Shown: positions 1 through 10,574, counted from the first letter of the stretch. The stretch is DNA of 64,000 bases from Prorocentrum cordatum (GCA_963575745.1 CAUYUJ010018727.1:261893-325892); one strand, 5' to 3'. Notes: generated from the sequence alone by a model not told the origin. Numbers and translations: made by a program.

Positions 1-430
1 CCTTGGGGCGGAGGGCTCGGATTTTCGCTCCGGGCCCCCTCTCTGGGCCCCCATTTTGGGGCTGTCTTGGGGCCTTCTTGGGCCGTCTTGGGTTGCTGTT
101 AGGCCGTCCTGGGGCTCTCTTGGAGGCCACTTGGGCAGTTCTGGTGTGGTTTTGGGGGCCTTCTGGGCAATCTTGGAGCGTCGGAAAGCAAAGAAGGCGA
201 GAACGCCACAATCTTTCAAATACCTCAGGGGAACCACTGATGTTTGCCATTGGGGGCCTTTTGGGAGGCCTCTTGGAGGCCTCTTGGGGCGCCTTGGAAG
301 CCTCTTGCGCTATCTTGGGCGTCTTCGAGCGATGGCCGCCCAGGGGCCCCCCTGGAGTAGGGCAGGTGCGCGCGGCGAGGTGTGGCGGGGAGGGGGGGCC
401 ACCTAGAAGATCTCAGAAACCCTACCAGAC
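1..430. repeat. GGCC/CTTGG minisatellite block 1
   Basis: Degenerate tandem array of units about 10-12 bp long (GGGCCGTCTTGG, GGCCTCTTGGAG and variants). Both strands stay open over long distances and give low-complexity peptides rich in G, L, S, W on one strand and P, K, R, Q on the other, so the ORFs here are not called as genes. The same family recurs throughout the window. Confidence 0.85.
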
Positions 431-1859
431 AAAACTTGGCATTCTACCACGCATCAGGGTGCCATGGGGCACGGCGGCGGATTTCCATACTCCAGTCCGT
501 TCTGTGCTCTCCATATGGGACCTGGAAGCTGGGATCCGCACCCGCAGCCCACACGAAGCCTGGAACTGAGCAGCCAGCCCACACCGGCGGAATAATCCGT
601 CTGCACACAAACATCGGCTGAAATGTTCTTGCGAACTCGCTGCAAATAACAATGATGAGTATCCGAATCGCATTGGGGATTGTACTTAGGCGAGGGCGTT
701 GGATGACAGGGAGCGGGGCTGAGACTCCTTTGGCGGTTTTGTGACCAAGGTCAGGGGTGGGCGTTTGCAAACAATGGTATTGCTTTTGCAAGAGGCGCAG
801 CTGACACAAATAGTAGTACATGGCATATGCACACATACACGCCGCTGCAAGCACTGTTGAGGATACAAAACTGGAGGCCAGTCGATGCCCCCCCAAACAA
901 TCCGCAACACCAAGCAGCCAAAAGGAACCGCCTTGTTGCGGCAATTGTCTAGTCAGTGGCGAGTTCAGTTCGCAGGTTTATTATCATTTGAATCCTTTCT
1001 TGGTGAGAATTGAACTTCACCATTGGATAATGTCTTGTCAAATGGTGTCAGTCGAGCTTCGATTCGAGTAATGTTGCTGCATGCTTTCTGCAGTGATCAC
1101 CACATGACGATGTCTGGACGCACGTGCACACATCGAGAAACAATACATAGTTATCGGTCGCGAGTCGATCTGCGAGAAGCTTACCGACTGCCTGTCTCCT
1201 CCTTTCTCGCGGCACTCGCTGGCGAGGAGCACCATCGCGCAGACGCTCAGGGCGGGGCCGGCTTGGGGTGACCATGATAAGAAGGAAGGAAGAGGGGGGT
1301 GACGGGGAGGACAGGAGAAGGAGAAGAGGAGGGGAGCAACCGAAGGATAAGACGAGGAGAGGAGTAGGTTCCCCTCCTGCACCCGGAATCAGTTTGCATT
1401 AGCTTCCGTTTACGATAGTCGGAGAGATCACAGCGGACACATGTGCTCACCCTCCCCGTCCTCCCCATCGAAATTCGGTGCAAGATGATGTCGGGGTGCC
1501 CCCTCATGATACAGGTTTTTGGCGCGCCACGTGAATTGTATTGCTGTTGACCTTTGAGTGCAGAGCGGCCCTCATGCATCCTAGTCGGCGACCAGCCCGG
1601 GAGAGTGAGGTGTTGCCTATGGAAAGGGAGGAGTAGCAATTTTCTCTCGAAGGGGAAGATGGTGGTTGGAGGAGAAGCGCGTAAAACCACCAAAGCAGAC
1701 ATGGAATTGGATGGGGCGATCGGTGGGTCACCCAGGTAGGGACGGGGATGTTGGTTGTCCAGCCGCATGAGTGGATTGTCGCCACCGTGCTCGCGCAACG
1801 GCGCAGCAGGAAGGAGGTTTAGTCGAAGACCCGGTCCGCGTCAGCCAGGGTGCTGACTT
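431..1859. other. No recognisable gene
   Basis: Unique-looking sequence of mixed composition with a purine-rich patch near 1280-1370. Short overlapping ORFs occur in several frames, with no recognisable domain or conserved-looking reading frame. Confidence 0.5.
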
Positions 1860-3020
1860 GGGTCCACCGCCTCGGCCTCTTCTTCCTTCCTGCTGGCCTC
1901 TCTGGGTGTCTTGAGGGCCTCTGCTGCGGGGCCTCTTGGGTCCAGTTGCGTTGCCGCGCAGATTCGCCGCCGCATTTGCGGAAGCGGCGTAGCGAGGCTG
2001 CAGCGCGGCAAGGCAAGCAAGGCAGCCTCATCATCATCTTCACCATCTCTGCTTCTCGTGCTCCGCCTCGTCTGGGGAGGTGGCGCCCCGTCTGGGGAGC
2101 CGGCGCCCACTGCTTCGCGGCATGGCTCCCTTGGGACCCTCTGAGGGTCTTCTGGGTGCCTCTTCCTCTCGGGGTCTCTTGGGGGCCGTTTGGGCCGTCT
2201 TCGGGCTCTCTTCGCCCGTCTGACGCCGTTTGGGGCCGTCTCGGGGGTCTCTTTGGGTGCCGCCCTGGATGTTTCGTGGAGCATCTTGAGGCCCTCTTGG
2301 AGCAGTCTTGGGCACATTTCGGCCATGTTGGGGCTCTCTTGCGCAGCCTTGGGGCCTCTTGGGCCGTCCTGGGGCCATCTCGGAGGACTCTTTGGCCGCT
2401 TTGGAGACCAGAAGCCCAAAGAGACGCCACCGCAAAAATTGTTCGGCGACATCTGGCAAGTAAGGATTTCGGCTGGCAAGTAAGGATTTCGGCGTGTTCG
2501 AGCCCTCCTAGGTGTTTTCTTGGAGGTCTCTTGAGGCATCTTGGGGGCCTTCTTGGTTCGTCTTGGTAGCAGTGTGGCTGGCCCGCCGTGGGGGCCATGT
2601 AGTGCCATCTTCTCTGACGCTATCTTCGCGTTCTTGGGGGCCTTGAGGGCCATCTTGGGGCGCTCTTGAGCCGTCTTGGGGCCCTCTTGGGGCCTCTTGG
2701 GCCGTCTTGGGGTCATCTTGGAGACTTCTTGGGTCGCCTTGGGGAGTCGGAAGCAGAAGAGGTGCCACAAGTGCAATGTTTCAAGCACGCATGCAGGACA
2801 CATGGTTTGGGCATCTTCGGGCCCTCACAGGGGTCCTCCTGGAGGACTCTTGGGCCGTCTTGGCATCTTGGTCCGTATTGGGCCCCTTGCTTTCTTGAAA
2901 GCCACGTTGGACCGTCGTGGAGGCCAGTTAGGGCCGTCTCGTCCGACTTTGATGCAATCTTGGCTGTCTGGGAGGTCATCTGGGGCCGTCTTGGGGTGGG
3001 ACGAGTGGGGCTGTAGAGGC
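1860..3020. repeat. GGCC/CTTGG minisatellite block 2
   Basis: Second array of the same degenerate 10-12 bp units. ORFs of 240-320 codons on both strands come from the repeat having no stops. A short direct repeat, GTAAGGATTTCGGC, occurs at about 2460 and 2480. Confidence 0.85.
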
Positions 3021-3237
3021 CCGTTTAGACGGCGATTGGAGCAGGGACAAGCGGAGGTTCCCATGAGGGTGCAAACCCGCGCTTCGGTTTGCGGCACTCC
3101 TTATTGAGTGGAAGCCAAAGCTTGTCAAACAAATGATGCTGGGTTCGATCTTCCAGGGGCTCCTGAATTATCACCCCGCAAGATGCGTAACGAACGATAA
3201 TTTCAAGGGCGCGGTACACACAATTACCCCCACACCC

Positions 3238-3392
3238 GCCCCTCCCCACACAGACGCACACACACACACACCACACACACACAGACGCGCACACACACAA
3301 CACACAACACACACACAAGCGCATTCACGCACACACACATACACACACACACACTTACACACACACACACGCACGCGCATTCAATCACACAG
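3238..3392. repeat. CA microsatellite, interrupted
   Basis: About 155 bp of interrupted CA repeats with occasional GA, GC and TA changes. Translation gives His/Thr-rich and Cys/Val-rich peptides that are not credible as proteins. Confidence 0.95.
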
Positions 3393-4671
3393 ATTCACCA
3401 GCTGCTGCAAGCGCGTCGGCGGATCTACTATTTCCACCACAAAGAGCTCGAAGCTCGACAGACCTGAGGACACGCCAGTCAGCGTCTCGCGGCACGGTGA
3501 CAGATCTGAGGAGAAGTGTGGATGGGGGTGCATGTCGGCTGGGGGAGGACATTGCGTCGAAGAGCCACCATGCGCTTCCCCGGAGTCGCCTAGGCTACAG
3601 GAGCCTCTTGGGGCTCACAAGTGGTTTCGGGGACGACCAACGACCTCCCGCAGTCATCCCATGCTTCCAAACCCCGAAGTCGAAGACGCGTCCAGGAAAG
3701 CAGGGATCAATGAGAGGGAATGCAGACACTTTGCTGGGAGAGTGGCAGGTAAGGACCCGTTGTATTCGAAACGGCATGTCTTTTGCTTCGCGATCCTGGG
3801 TTCTCTCTGGGGCTGCGGGAAGCGGGAGGCCGCTCGGGCGTCCATGCAGCCCACGCTGAAGGAGCCCTCACGGCCCGTGACGCAGGAGAACAGGCCTTCT
3901 TTTTCAGAAGTGCACTCGCTAGATTTCAGCCACAGCCATCCTCATCGCTTCTGTTTGCGCATGTAATGCCTGACTCTGAATGTTCATGTGCACATTGGCG
4001 TGTGTGCTCAACTCTGCTTCTCAGGTGCACACCGTGGTGTCTGTCCAGTTTAGAAGTCGCACATATGGCCTCGTGTCCAGTCCAAGGAATTGAAGTATGC
4101 TCGAATTCGAATTGTGCTGAAGCGGATGTAGCGAACCTGACTGAACGGAGTAAGTCACCAGAGAAGAAAAAACCATCACCACCAGCTAGGGGGGCTGGCC
4201 GCTCTTCTCCCAGAGCTGGTGGCACCCCGCTCGGGGCGCGCCCCGGGAGAGGGCCCAGAACAAGGAGCCACCAGCTAAGGGGGGTTGGTCTTTGGGAATG
4301 GAGCTCTATGGAGTTTTGGTAGTAGTGGCTCTTCTTGCTCTCATGGGTAAGGGCAACTGCGTGCACGGAGGAAGGCCAATAGAGTTCTTCACGTCGATGG
4401 CGTCTGGCCGATGTCTTTTCCAGGAGCGCCCAGGGGGGCCCAACTGATCCTCCTGGATGCACAGTCGGCGTGACGTCCTGCGTCGTACCGTCTCTTGTGT
4501 ATGCTGTTCAGGTCGTGTTGCCTCTTGTCCTGGAGCTTCGTTGGAGCTTCTGTATACGCGATTCTCCGAGTTTGTCTCGATGCATGGTCGTTACCAGCGC
4601 CTCGAGTCGCCCTAGAGACCAGCTGGATCCGCTACCCCCCGTAAGGTGCCATCCCCTCCGTTCGTCCAATC
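3393..4671. other. No recognisable gene; short direct repeat
   Basis: No supported coding region. The segment CACCAGCTA-GGGGGGCTGG near 4180 is repeated, with a few changes, near 4265 around a G+C-rich core. Confidence 0.5.
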
Positions 4672-4770
4672 CGAAGGCAGTACAGGATCATGCATGGAAG
4701 TCTGCTGTGTAAAGTTGTTGCTGAGAATGTTACTTACATGTGAGTTTGTACACGCGCCGATTGAGTTGGC
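4672..4770 (+). repeat. Dispersed repeat H, copy 1
   Basis: About 95 bp just upstream of the dioxygenase gene. It is similar to 7437-7535: both contain GGCAGT(G/A)CAGGATCA, then a diverged middle, then GTGAGTTTGTA(C/G)ACGCGCCGAT. The copy at 7437 has no gene after it, so the block is probably repetitive and not a gene-specific promoter. Confidence 0.6.
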
Positions 4771-4837
4771 TCGTGAGTTAGCTCGTTTGTGCTTTTGGCC
4801 CCCTTCCTTATCATCACCTTCCGCGCGCGAAACTGCA

Positions 4838-6316
4838 ATGGCCGCCCTTCTGTGCCGTGGCCGCGGACGGTTCAGTGGAGCCACCGCCCGCTTGTCGGCA
4901 ACAGGCGCGGTGCGGGCGACCCCGAGCGGCACGGCGAAGGTCATCGCGAGCTGTCCCAGCACGAAGCCCCACGCAGTCGTGGACTGCAAGTCGGTCAACG
5001 GCGGGAGGCAGCTGTCCGTGGAGTTTGCCGACGGCACGCGCTACGAGGTGCACGCCTCGTGGCTGAGGGACTCCGCCCCGACCCGCGCGGGGGCCGACTA
5101 CTACCGCAAGTCTGCGACGGACGTGTGGGGCATGGGCGGGCTCAGGATCTCCGGCGCGGAGTCGCAGAGCGGCGGCGAGCGCCTGTCGGTCGAGTACGAG
5201 GGCGTGGAGGCGGGCCCCGCCGGGCCCGAGGTCTTCGAGGCGAAGTGGCTCCACTCGCTGGCGCCCTTCGTGGGGAAGGCCCTGCACGCCGGGGCGGGCG
5301 GCGAGCGGTTCATCCAGGGCACCGGCAGTCTGATGGACCGCCTGCTCGGCGGGCGGACCCCCTGGTACAGCGGCGTCGAGGTCCCCGCCTTCGACGCCAG
5401 GCACCTGGAGTCGGACCTGGACGCGCAGGCGCAGTTCTTCGAGGCGATGACCTGCCCAGGTGTCGCCATGGTGCACGGGGTCGGCACCCCGGAGAGTCTG
5501 GAGATGGAGCACGCCGGTGCCCCGCTCGAGGCTCATTGCGAGAAGATACTCGGCAGGCTCAACCAGCACCCCGTCAGGAGCACGAGGTACGCTTTCATGC
5601 AGAAAGTGGCGCAGCCCCACTCTGGGGACTACGACCATTCGAACCCGCTGTCCATGCACACCGACCACAGCGTGTACCAAGGCACGCCTGGTTTCCTGCA
5701 GTTCCTCCACCAGGCTCAGGGGCACGTGCGCAGCAAGGTGGCCGACGGCCTTGCCCTGGCAGAGCACCTGAGGGTGGAGCACCCGGACGCCTACGAGCTG
5801 CTGACCACGGTGAACATCACGCACAGCTCCCGCAACGAGCTCTACACCGCTGACGGCTCCCCCCGCAACCCGGCAGACCCTGGCTCGAGGGGCGTCCCGT
5901 TCGAGCTGGTCCACACGCACCCGATAATCGTCCTCGATGGCAGCGGGCGCCTGGAGAAGGTCGTCCAGTCGGAGACCAAGCGTGGCGTCTGCGCTCTGCC
6001 CTTCTCCGTGTACGAGCCCTTCATGGAGGCATACAGGCTGTGGTCGCGACTGTGCGAGGACCCGCGCTTCGTCCACCACTTCGACTGGCCGGAGGGGAGC
6101 GTGGTCGTCACCAACAACTGGCGCACCCTGCACGGGCGCGCCACGGTCAGGCCGGAGGCGGCCCGCACCCTGTGCATCGGATACGCCAACAGGGCTCTCG
6201 TGGAGAACCGCTACCGGCTGCTGAAGCAGCGCCAGGCCGAGCGCGCGGACCCCGCACTGGACCACCGCTGGCTGACGCGCGTGCCCAACCAGGCGCTCGA
6301 GAGGATGGTGCTGTGA
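4838..6316 (+). CDS. Fe(II)/2-oxoglutarate dioxygenase, gamma-butyrobetaine/trimethyllysine hydroxylase family
   Basis: Predicted oxygenase that hydroxylates a trimethylammonium substrate using 2-oxoglutarate, O2 and Fe(II), as in carnitine biosynthesis. Numbering is from the Met at 4838 (492 residues). The reading frame is open further upstream, but that extension (from 4646) overlaps a dispersed repeat, so 4838 was preferred. Residues 1-40 are Arg/Ala/Ser-rich with no acidic residue, which suggests an organelle-targeting peptide. Residues about 50-145 match the N-terminal GBBH-like domain (FADGTRYEVHASWLRDS). The TauD-type catalytic core has the HxD motif at His274/Asp276 (SMHTDHSVY), the distal iron ligand His432 in NNWRTLHGR, and Arg443 as the likely 2-oxoglutarate ligand. 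The Cys cluster that binds zinc after WLRD in animal enzymes is absent (SAPTRAGADYY). Metazoan relatives are about 390-420 residues, so this one is long. It is uninterrupted by introns. The 547-codon antisense ORF is a shadow. Which of the two substrates it uses cannot be decided here. Confidence 0.93.
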   Translation: MAALLCRGRGRFSGATARLSATGAVRATPSGTAKVIASCPSTKPHAVVDCKSVNGGRQLSVEFADGTRYEVHASWLRDSAPTRAGADYYRKSATDVWGMGGLRISGAESQSGGERLSVEYEGVEAGPAGPEVFEAKWLHSLAPFVGKALHAGAGGERFIQGTGSLMDRLLGGRTPWYSGVEVPAFDARHLESDLDAQAQFFEAMTCPGVAMVHGVGTPESLEMEHAGAPLEAHCEKILGRLNQHPVRSTRYAFMQKVAQPHSGDYDHSNPLSMHTDHSVYQGTPGFLQFLHQAQGHVRSKVADGLALAEHLRVEHPDAYELLTTVNITHSSRNELYTADGSPRNPADPGSRGVPFELVHTHPIIVLDGSGRLEKVVQSETKRGVCALPFSVYEPFMEAYRLWSRLCEDPRFVHHFDWPEGSVVVTNNWRTLHGRATVRPEAARTLCIGYANRALVENRYRLLKQRQAERADPALDHRWLTRVPNQALERMVL

Positions 6317-6389
6317 GCAGATGCCCTGGGTGACTGCCGGCTGCTGCGAGCACAGCATTCCAAGTGTGTGAACATGGACTAGACCGGCG

Positions 6390-6540
6390 TTAACAGGCCA
6401 GCCACAACTGGGGGAGCTGTGGTCCTTCGCCCCTGGGGGACGCACCGATGTCGACACCCCTCTCGAGAGATCGTCGATGCGATGGGTTCCCCCAGCGGGG
6501 TAAGGACTACAGCTCCCCCAGTTATGGCTGGTCGGGTTGA
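6390..6540. mobile_element. Fold-back (TIR) element downstream of the dioxygenase
   Basis: Two arms of about 60 bp form an imperfect inverted repeat: CCAGCCACAACTGGGGGAGC on the left pairs with GCTCCCCCAGTTATGGCTGG on the right, continuing through TGTGGTCCTT / AAGGACTACA and CGATGTCGAC / GTCGATGCG around a short centre. It starts 74 bp after the dioxygenase stop. It is most likely a small non-autonomous transposon copy. If transcribed it would put a strong hairpin in the 3' UTR. Confidence 0.8.
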
Positions 6541-7085
6541 TATAGAGGTTCCATTTGCGCCTCGCCCCTGCGCTCCCTGCGCCGGAAAGGGAAGATTACG
6601 GGGCTCGACCCCCCGCGGCGCTGGGGGTGCTGGGGGTGCAGCCGCGCCGCCTGGCCTCTCGGGGCGGCGGCGCGCCGCGCCGCTTGCGCTGGCGCGGCCT
6701 GGTCCAGGTCGTGTACAGGTGACCGGGGCCGGGCTCGAGCCGTTTTTCGCCCCAGCTTGGCCCATCGGTCGTTGAATGTAGGTACTGCTGGCTTTCCAGA
6801 TCCCAATCTACCTTGAAGCGCCTTCCTGCTTCCATGATCGAGCGGCCTCACCTTGTCCGTCCTCCTGCGGGGGCGGACGGAGCCCAATCTGCTTCCAACG
6901 CCTTCCTACCTCATGGTTCTACCTACCTCTTCCGGCCGATGGGCATCTCTGCGCCGCGAACGGGAGGATCTTGGGGCTCGACCCCCCGCGGCGCAGGGCG
7001 GCCGGCGAACGTTCCCCGCCCCGCGGCGAGGCGCCGTCTTTACTCTCGCTCCGAATGTCTTCAGGGGCAACGATCGGGGTTGATA
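6541..7085. repeat. Dispersed repeat fragments, no gene
   Basis: GGGGCTCGACCCCCCGCGGC occurs twice (about 6600 and 6974), each time after a reverse-palindromic GC-rich lead. The stretch 6780-6935 (CCAGATCCCAATCTACC ... CTTCCTACCTCATGGTTC) is related to 27146-27290. No credible gene is seen. Confidence 0.55.
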
Positions 7086-7248
7086 GGCATAGGGGGGGAT
7101 GCATCGACCCCCAATCGTCCATTGATCGCCGGTAGGGGCCCGATAGCCCCAACCCGCCCAGGAAGGTGCGGATTCACTATCGGGGGCCTATCGCCGATCT
7201 ATCGGCGATGCATCGCCGATTCCAGGTCGATGCAACCCCCCCTATGCC
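7086..7248 (+). mobile_element. MITE-like element, family E copy 1
   Basis: About 163 bp with terminal inverted repeats: left GGCATAGGGGGGGATGCATC, right GATGCAACCCCCCCTATGCC. The interior holds the diagnostic palindromes CCTATCGCCGATCTATCGGC and GATGCATCGCCGATTCCAGG. Related copies are at 24119, 47484, 52590, 59785 and 61735. Confidence 0.8.
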
Positions 7249-8689
7249 ATTCCCCCACTGTCGTTGCCCCTCGTGGCAGCGGCGAGGCGCCGTCTCTCTA
7301 TCGCTCCGGCCGTTTGTGTACAGAAGGAGAGTATGCGGCGCCGTAGGGGCGGTCTTGGGGGCCTCTGGGGCCGTCATGGAGCGCTGGAAGCTCGAAGAGG
7401 CGAGGGCCACCAAAACACACACACACACAACATCGGAGGGCAGTGCAGGATCAGGCACGGGAGGCTTCCGTGTCATGTTGTCGATGGGAAGGTTACGTGT
7501 GAGTTTGTAGACGCGCCGATCTCACAACGGATTCACCCTTGATGTGCCTCTTTTCGTCCGACCCGAGAGGAGAGGATAGGAGGAGCATAGACACCTGGCG
7601 GATTCGACAAAAGCGAGGCGGCCTTAGATTCAGTCCTCCGTGTGTGGCTTCTGGGAGCCGATGTCGGGCGCGGTGCAGCCAGAGAGCCGCTCGGGAGGAC
7701 CAGGCGGCCCGCCCCGGGGAGAGGGTCCAGGGCTCCAGAGGTCGCGGGCGGGTTCGAGGCCACCTCCCCCGCGCGCGTCGCCCTGTGCCAGTCCGATTTG
7801 TCTGCGGCTGTGGTGATCGAGTTTCCACGGGGGATGCAATTTCTGTGCACATGTGGCGTCGCTTAAAGGGGGGGGGGGGAGAAAGGTGCTCCTCTCAGGC
7901 CCCGAGTGCCCCCTTTTGACCCCTCAAGAGCCCCTTTGGGGGCCCTAAGAAAGGGCCCTAAGAAAGGGCATTTTGTCTGCAGACCTCGCTGTCCTTCAAT
8001 TTATCGCCCCCCCCATTACGCGACACCCAAGCACAACCCCTGTTCCACGGTCTTGTGCTGGACCAGCTGGCTTTCGTGGAGTTGGTGCACACAGTTCGTG
8101 TCCCAAAGGGGGTCTTGGCGCCCTCCAGGCTTGCGGCCTGGAGGGCCGATGCCCCTCCGCCTGCAGGTCGCTCTTCCAGATGCCCGACGGTGGCGGGTCG
8201 AGCTCCTCGCGGCCCACGTCTGGGTACTCGGTCCGCGTCGGGCCGACTCCGTCCGGCTGCTCCTTGGTGGCGCCAAGAGGAGGAGGGAGGGAGGAGGGGA
8301 GGGAGGAGGGAGGAGAGAGGAGCGAGGAGGAGGGCAGGGAGGGAGGAGGGAGGATGATGATGAGGAGGAGGAAGAGGAGGATACAGAAGGAGGAGAAAGG
8401 GGAGACGGGGAAGGAGGAATGGGACGGACGAGGAAGGAGGGATGCGGGATGACAAGGAGGAGCGGACCGGTGACAGGAGGGTCGGAGGGGGCAGAGGCAA
8501 GGTCATGGGGAGGAGCAAGGTTGGAGGAGGATTATGAAGCAGGAGGGATCATGAGAAGGGGAGAAGGGTCAAGAACATGTATGTGCTTGGGGCTATGGGA
8601 TTTGAACATTTCTGGGCTGGAGCAATTTTCTTGGTCAAGAGAGTGGATTCCAGGGCCCGCCGTGTGAGACATTCTCAAAAAAACACCCC
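7249..8689. other. No recognisable gene; repeat H copy 2 and a GGA-rich tract
   Basis: 7437-7535 is the second copy of repeat H (first at 4672). Irregular GGA/GAG-rich DNA lies at 8271-8540 and gives Glu/Arg/Gly-rich false ORFs. A G9-10 run is at about 7869. No coding region is supported. Confidence 0.5.
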
Positions 8690-8980
8690 CCAAAGTGTGG
8701 CTTGGCTGGCTCGTTGTTTGGCTGGCTAGGTGCAGGGTCAAACACATCTTTCTGTAGTGGTTGGCCGGTTGGCTGCTTGGTTGGCTGCCTGGCTGCTGGG
8801 TCAAAGAAACCTAATCCAGGCCCCGCGGTGTGGGAGAACCATTCATCGCCACGGGAAGGATTGGTTGGTTGGTTGATTGGCTCGTTGGTAGCTAGGCCGG
8901 CTGATGTGTTGGCTGGTTTGTTGGTTAGTAGATTTGCTGCTTGGCCACTTTGGCGTTTGCTGGTGGTCAACTCGTGTTCG
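8690..8980 (+). repeat. GGCTGG/GGTTGG degenerate tandem repeat
   Basis: Degenerate array built from GGCTGGCT, GGTTGGTTGG and TTGGCTGCTTGG. A cleaner TTGG array on the same strand lies at 10268-10362, on the far side of the large GAC/GTC palindrome. Confidence 0.8.
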
Positions 8981-9004
8981 GCCTGTCTGTAAACGAAATC
9001 CCGT

Positions 9005-9110
9005 GCAGCTGCGAGTGCAGTGCAGCGCAGTGCGAAGCACTGGATTGCAACGCAGACGCAGTTCAGTGTCAATGCAGTCCAGCGTATTGCAATCCAATGC
9101 AACTTCAACC
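9005..9110 (+). repeat. GCAGTGCA-type short repeat
   Basis: Alternating GCAGTGCAGCGCAGTGCGAAGC and GCAATCCAATGCAAC-like words repeat roughly every 10-15 bp. Confidence 0.5.
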
Positions 9111-9159
9111 GGGCATCCAGACGTCACACGACGCCGCCCCAGGGCAGAACGTACATACC

Positions 9160-9545
9160 ATCCCACTATTCACCACGTGGCAACGCTTGGGGGCGAACCA
9201 GCATACTATTCCACACGCTGCTCGTCACGTGCCGGGCATCGCTCGGACGTGTGCATTTTTCCTTCGGCGAGGACCTTCGAGGAGCATCCGTGATCACTCT
9301 ACGAAAGAAACACACGCACCAGACCGAAAAAAAACACAGGGAATGAACGGCCAAGCGATGGCGAGTGTGACAACGCCGGGGGGGGGGGAGGGGGCGAACA
9401 AACACTACGATTCCGCTCCACTCGCCACGTGGCAATGCCACAGGGGGGCGGAGGAAGAGTGTTCCACTACGGGCGGAAGCATCCAATTCTACTCTTCTCG
9501 CCACTTGCGCACGCAGCGGAGGGAACAGTAGACCCGACGTGCCAC
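9160..9545 (+). repeat. CACGTGGCAACGC repeat units split by a MITE
   Basis: At least four related units (about 9165, 9222/9366, 9425, 9535) share CACGTGGCAACGC followed by a G-run and GGCGAAC. One unit is interrupted by the family A element at 9235-9362. Confidence 0.6.
9235..9362 (+). mobile_element. MITE-like element, family A copy 1
   Basis: 128 bp beginning GGCATCGCTCGGACGTGTGC and ending with the mutated inverse AACGGCCAAGCGATGGC. The interior has CTTCGGCGAGGACC and A-rich GAAAGAAACACACGC. This is the most diverged right terminus of the seven copies. It interrupts a CACGTGGCAACGC repeat unit. Confidence 0.85.
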
Positions 9546-9554
9546 GCGGCAACG

Positions 9555-10225
9555 CCGAGAACGTCGACGACGACGACGACGGCGACGGCGGATGACGGAC
9601 GACGGACAACGACGACGACGACGTGACGAAGACGAGGACGAAGACGAGGACGAGGACGAGGACGACGACAGCGAGGACGACGACGACGGTGACGATGACG
9701 AGGAGGAGGACGACGGCGAGACGACGACGACCGAATGGAGCGGGATGGGGCGGGATGGCATGTGGGATGCGATGGGATGGGATTGGACGGGATGGAATCC
9801 ATGGAATGGCCTGGATTGGGATGGAATCTGTCGGAACGGAACCGAGAGCAGTAGCACCCATAGACGGCAGGAACGAAAGCAGGAGCAGAAACGTGAACAG
9901 ACGACGACGACGTGGAGAGGGATGGGATGGATAGGATGGAATGGGTTCGGATGCGATGCGATGCGATGGGATGGAATGTATCGGAATGGGCTGGAATGGA
10001 AGGGAACGGAACGGAACGGAGCCACCGCCGTTTGTGGGTGTTCTTGTTGCCGTTCCGTTCTTCATATTCCAGTCCAGTCAATTCTAATCCATCCCATCCC
10101 CTCGCATCCCATCCTACATCCCATCCTGTCTCACTCAATCCCGTTCCATGCCATTCCGTCGTCGTCGTTTTCGTCGTCGTCCTCGTTGCCGTCGTCGTTG
10201 TCGTCCTCGCCGTCGTCGTGTTCGC
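9555..10225. repeat. Large imperfect palindrome of GAC and GGATGG arrays
   Basis: On the left are (GACGAC)n at 9565-9740 and then GGGATGG/GGATGGAAT words. On the right are the inverse words CCATCCCATCC and then (GTCGTC)n, ending near 10225. The centre is near 9890-10040. The long ORFs here (Asp/Arg/Thr- or Val/Ser-rich) come from the trinucleotide array. Confidence 0.8.
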
Positions 10226-10267
10226 CGTCCAGTTGCCGGGCAAGCAATTGTTGTTCCAGGTTGATCG

Positions 10268-10362
10268 AGCGGTTGGTTGGTTCTTTACTTGGTTGTTTGG
10301 TTGGTTGGTTGGTTGGTTGTTTGGTGGGTTGGTTGGTTGTCTAGTGAGTTGGTTGGCCACAC
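10268..10362 (+). repeat. TTGG tetranucleotide array
   Basis: Nearly pure (TTGG)n with a few TTGTTTGG interruptions. Confidence 0.9.
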
Positions 10363-10574
10363 GCGCGCAATTCACGCACATCGCGCCTCCGGAGCCTGGA
10401 CTGCATTCTCGACCCACACACTAATTTCTCGGATCACCGAGACAGTAACCCCCAGACGATTTGTTCCCAACCATATTGTGGTGTTGGTCCTCGTTTTGAG
10501 GAGAGCGCCCCGCGTTCCTCCTGATTCTTCTCCTTGTCTCCCCCTCCCACCCTGGCCTCTTCCCTCTGCATGTC

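Noticed and set aside
45-62. DinoSL-like CCATTTTGGGGCT
   Set aside because: Matches only CCATTTTGG and then diverges; it lies in minisatellite sequence.
4814-6457. 547-codon minus-strand ORF opposite the dioxygenase
   Set aside because: It is the antisense shadow of a GC-rich gene. The plus frame has all catalytic motifs; the minus frame has none and is Val/Leu/Arg/Pro-biased.
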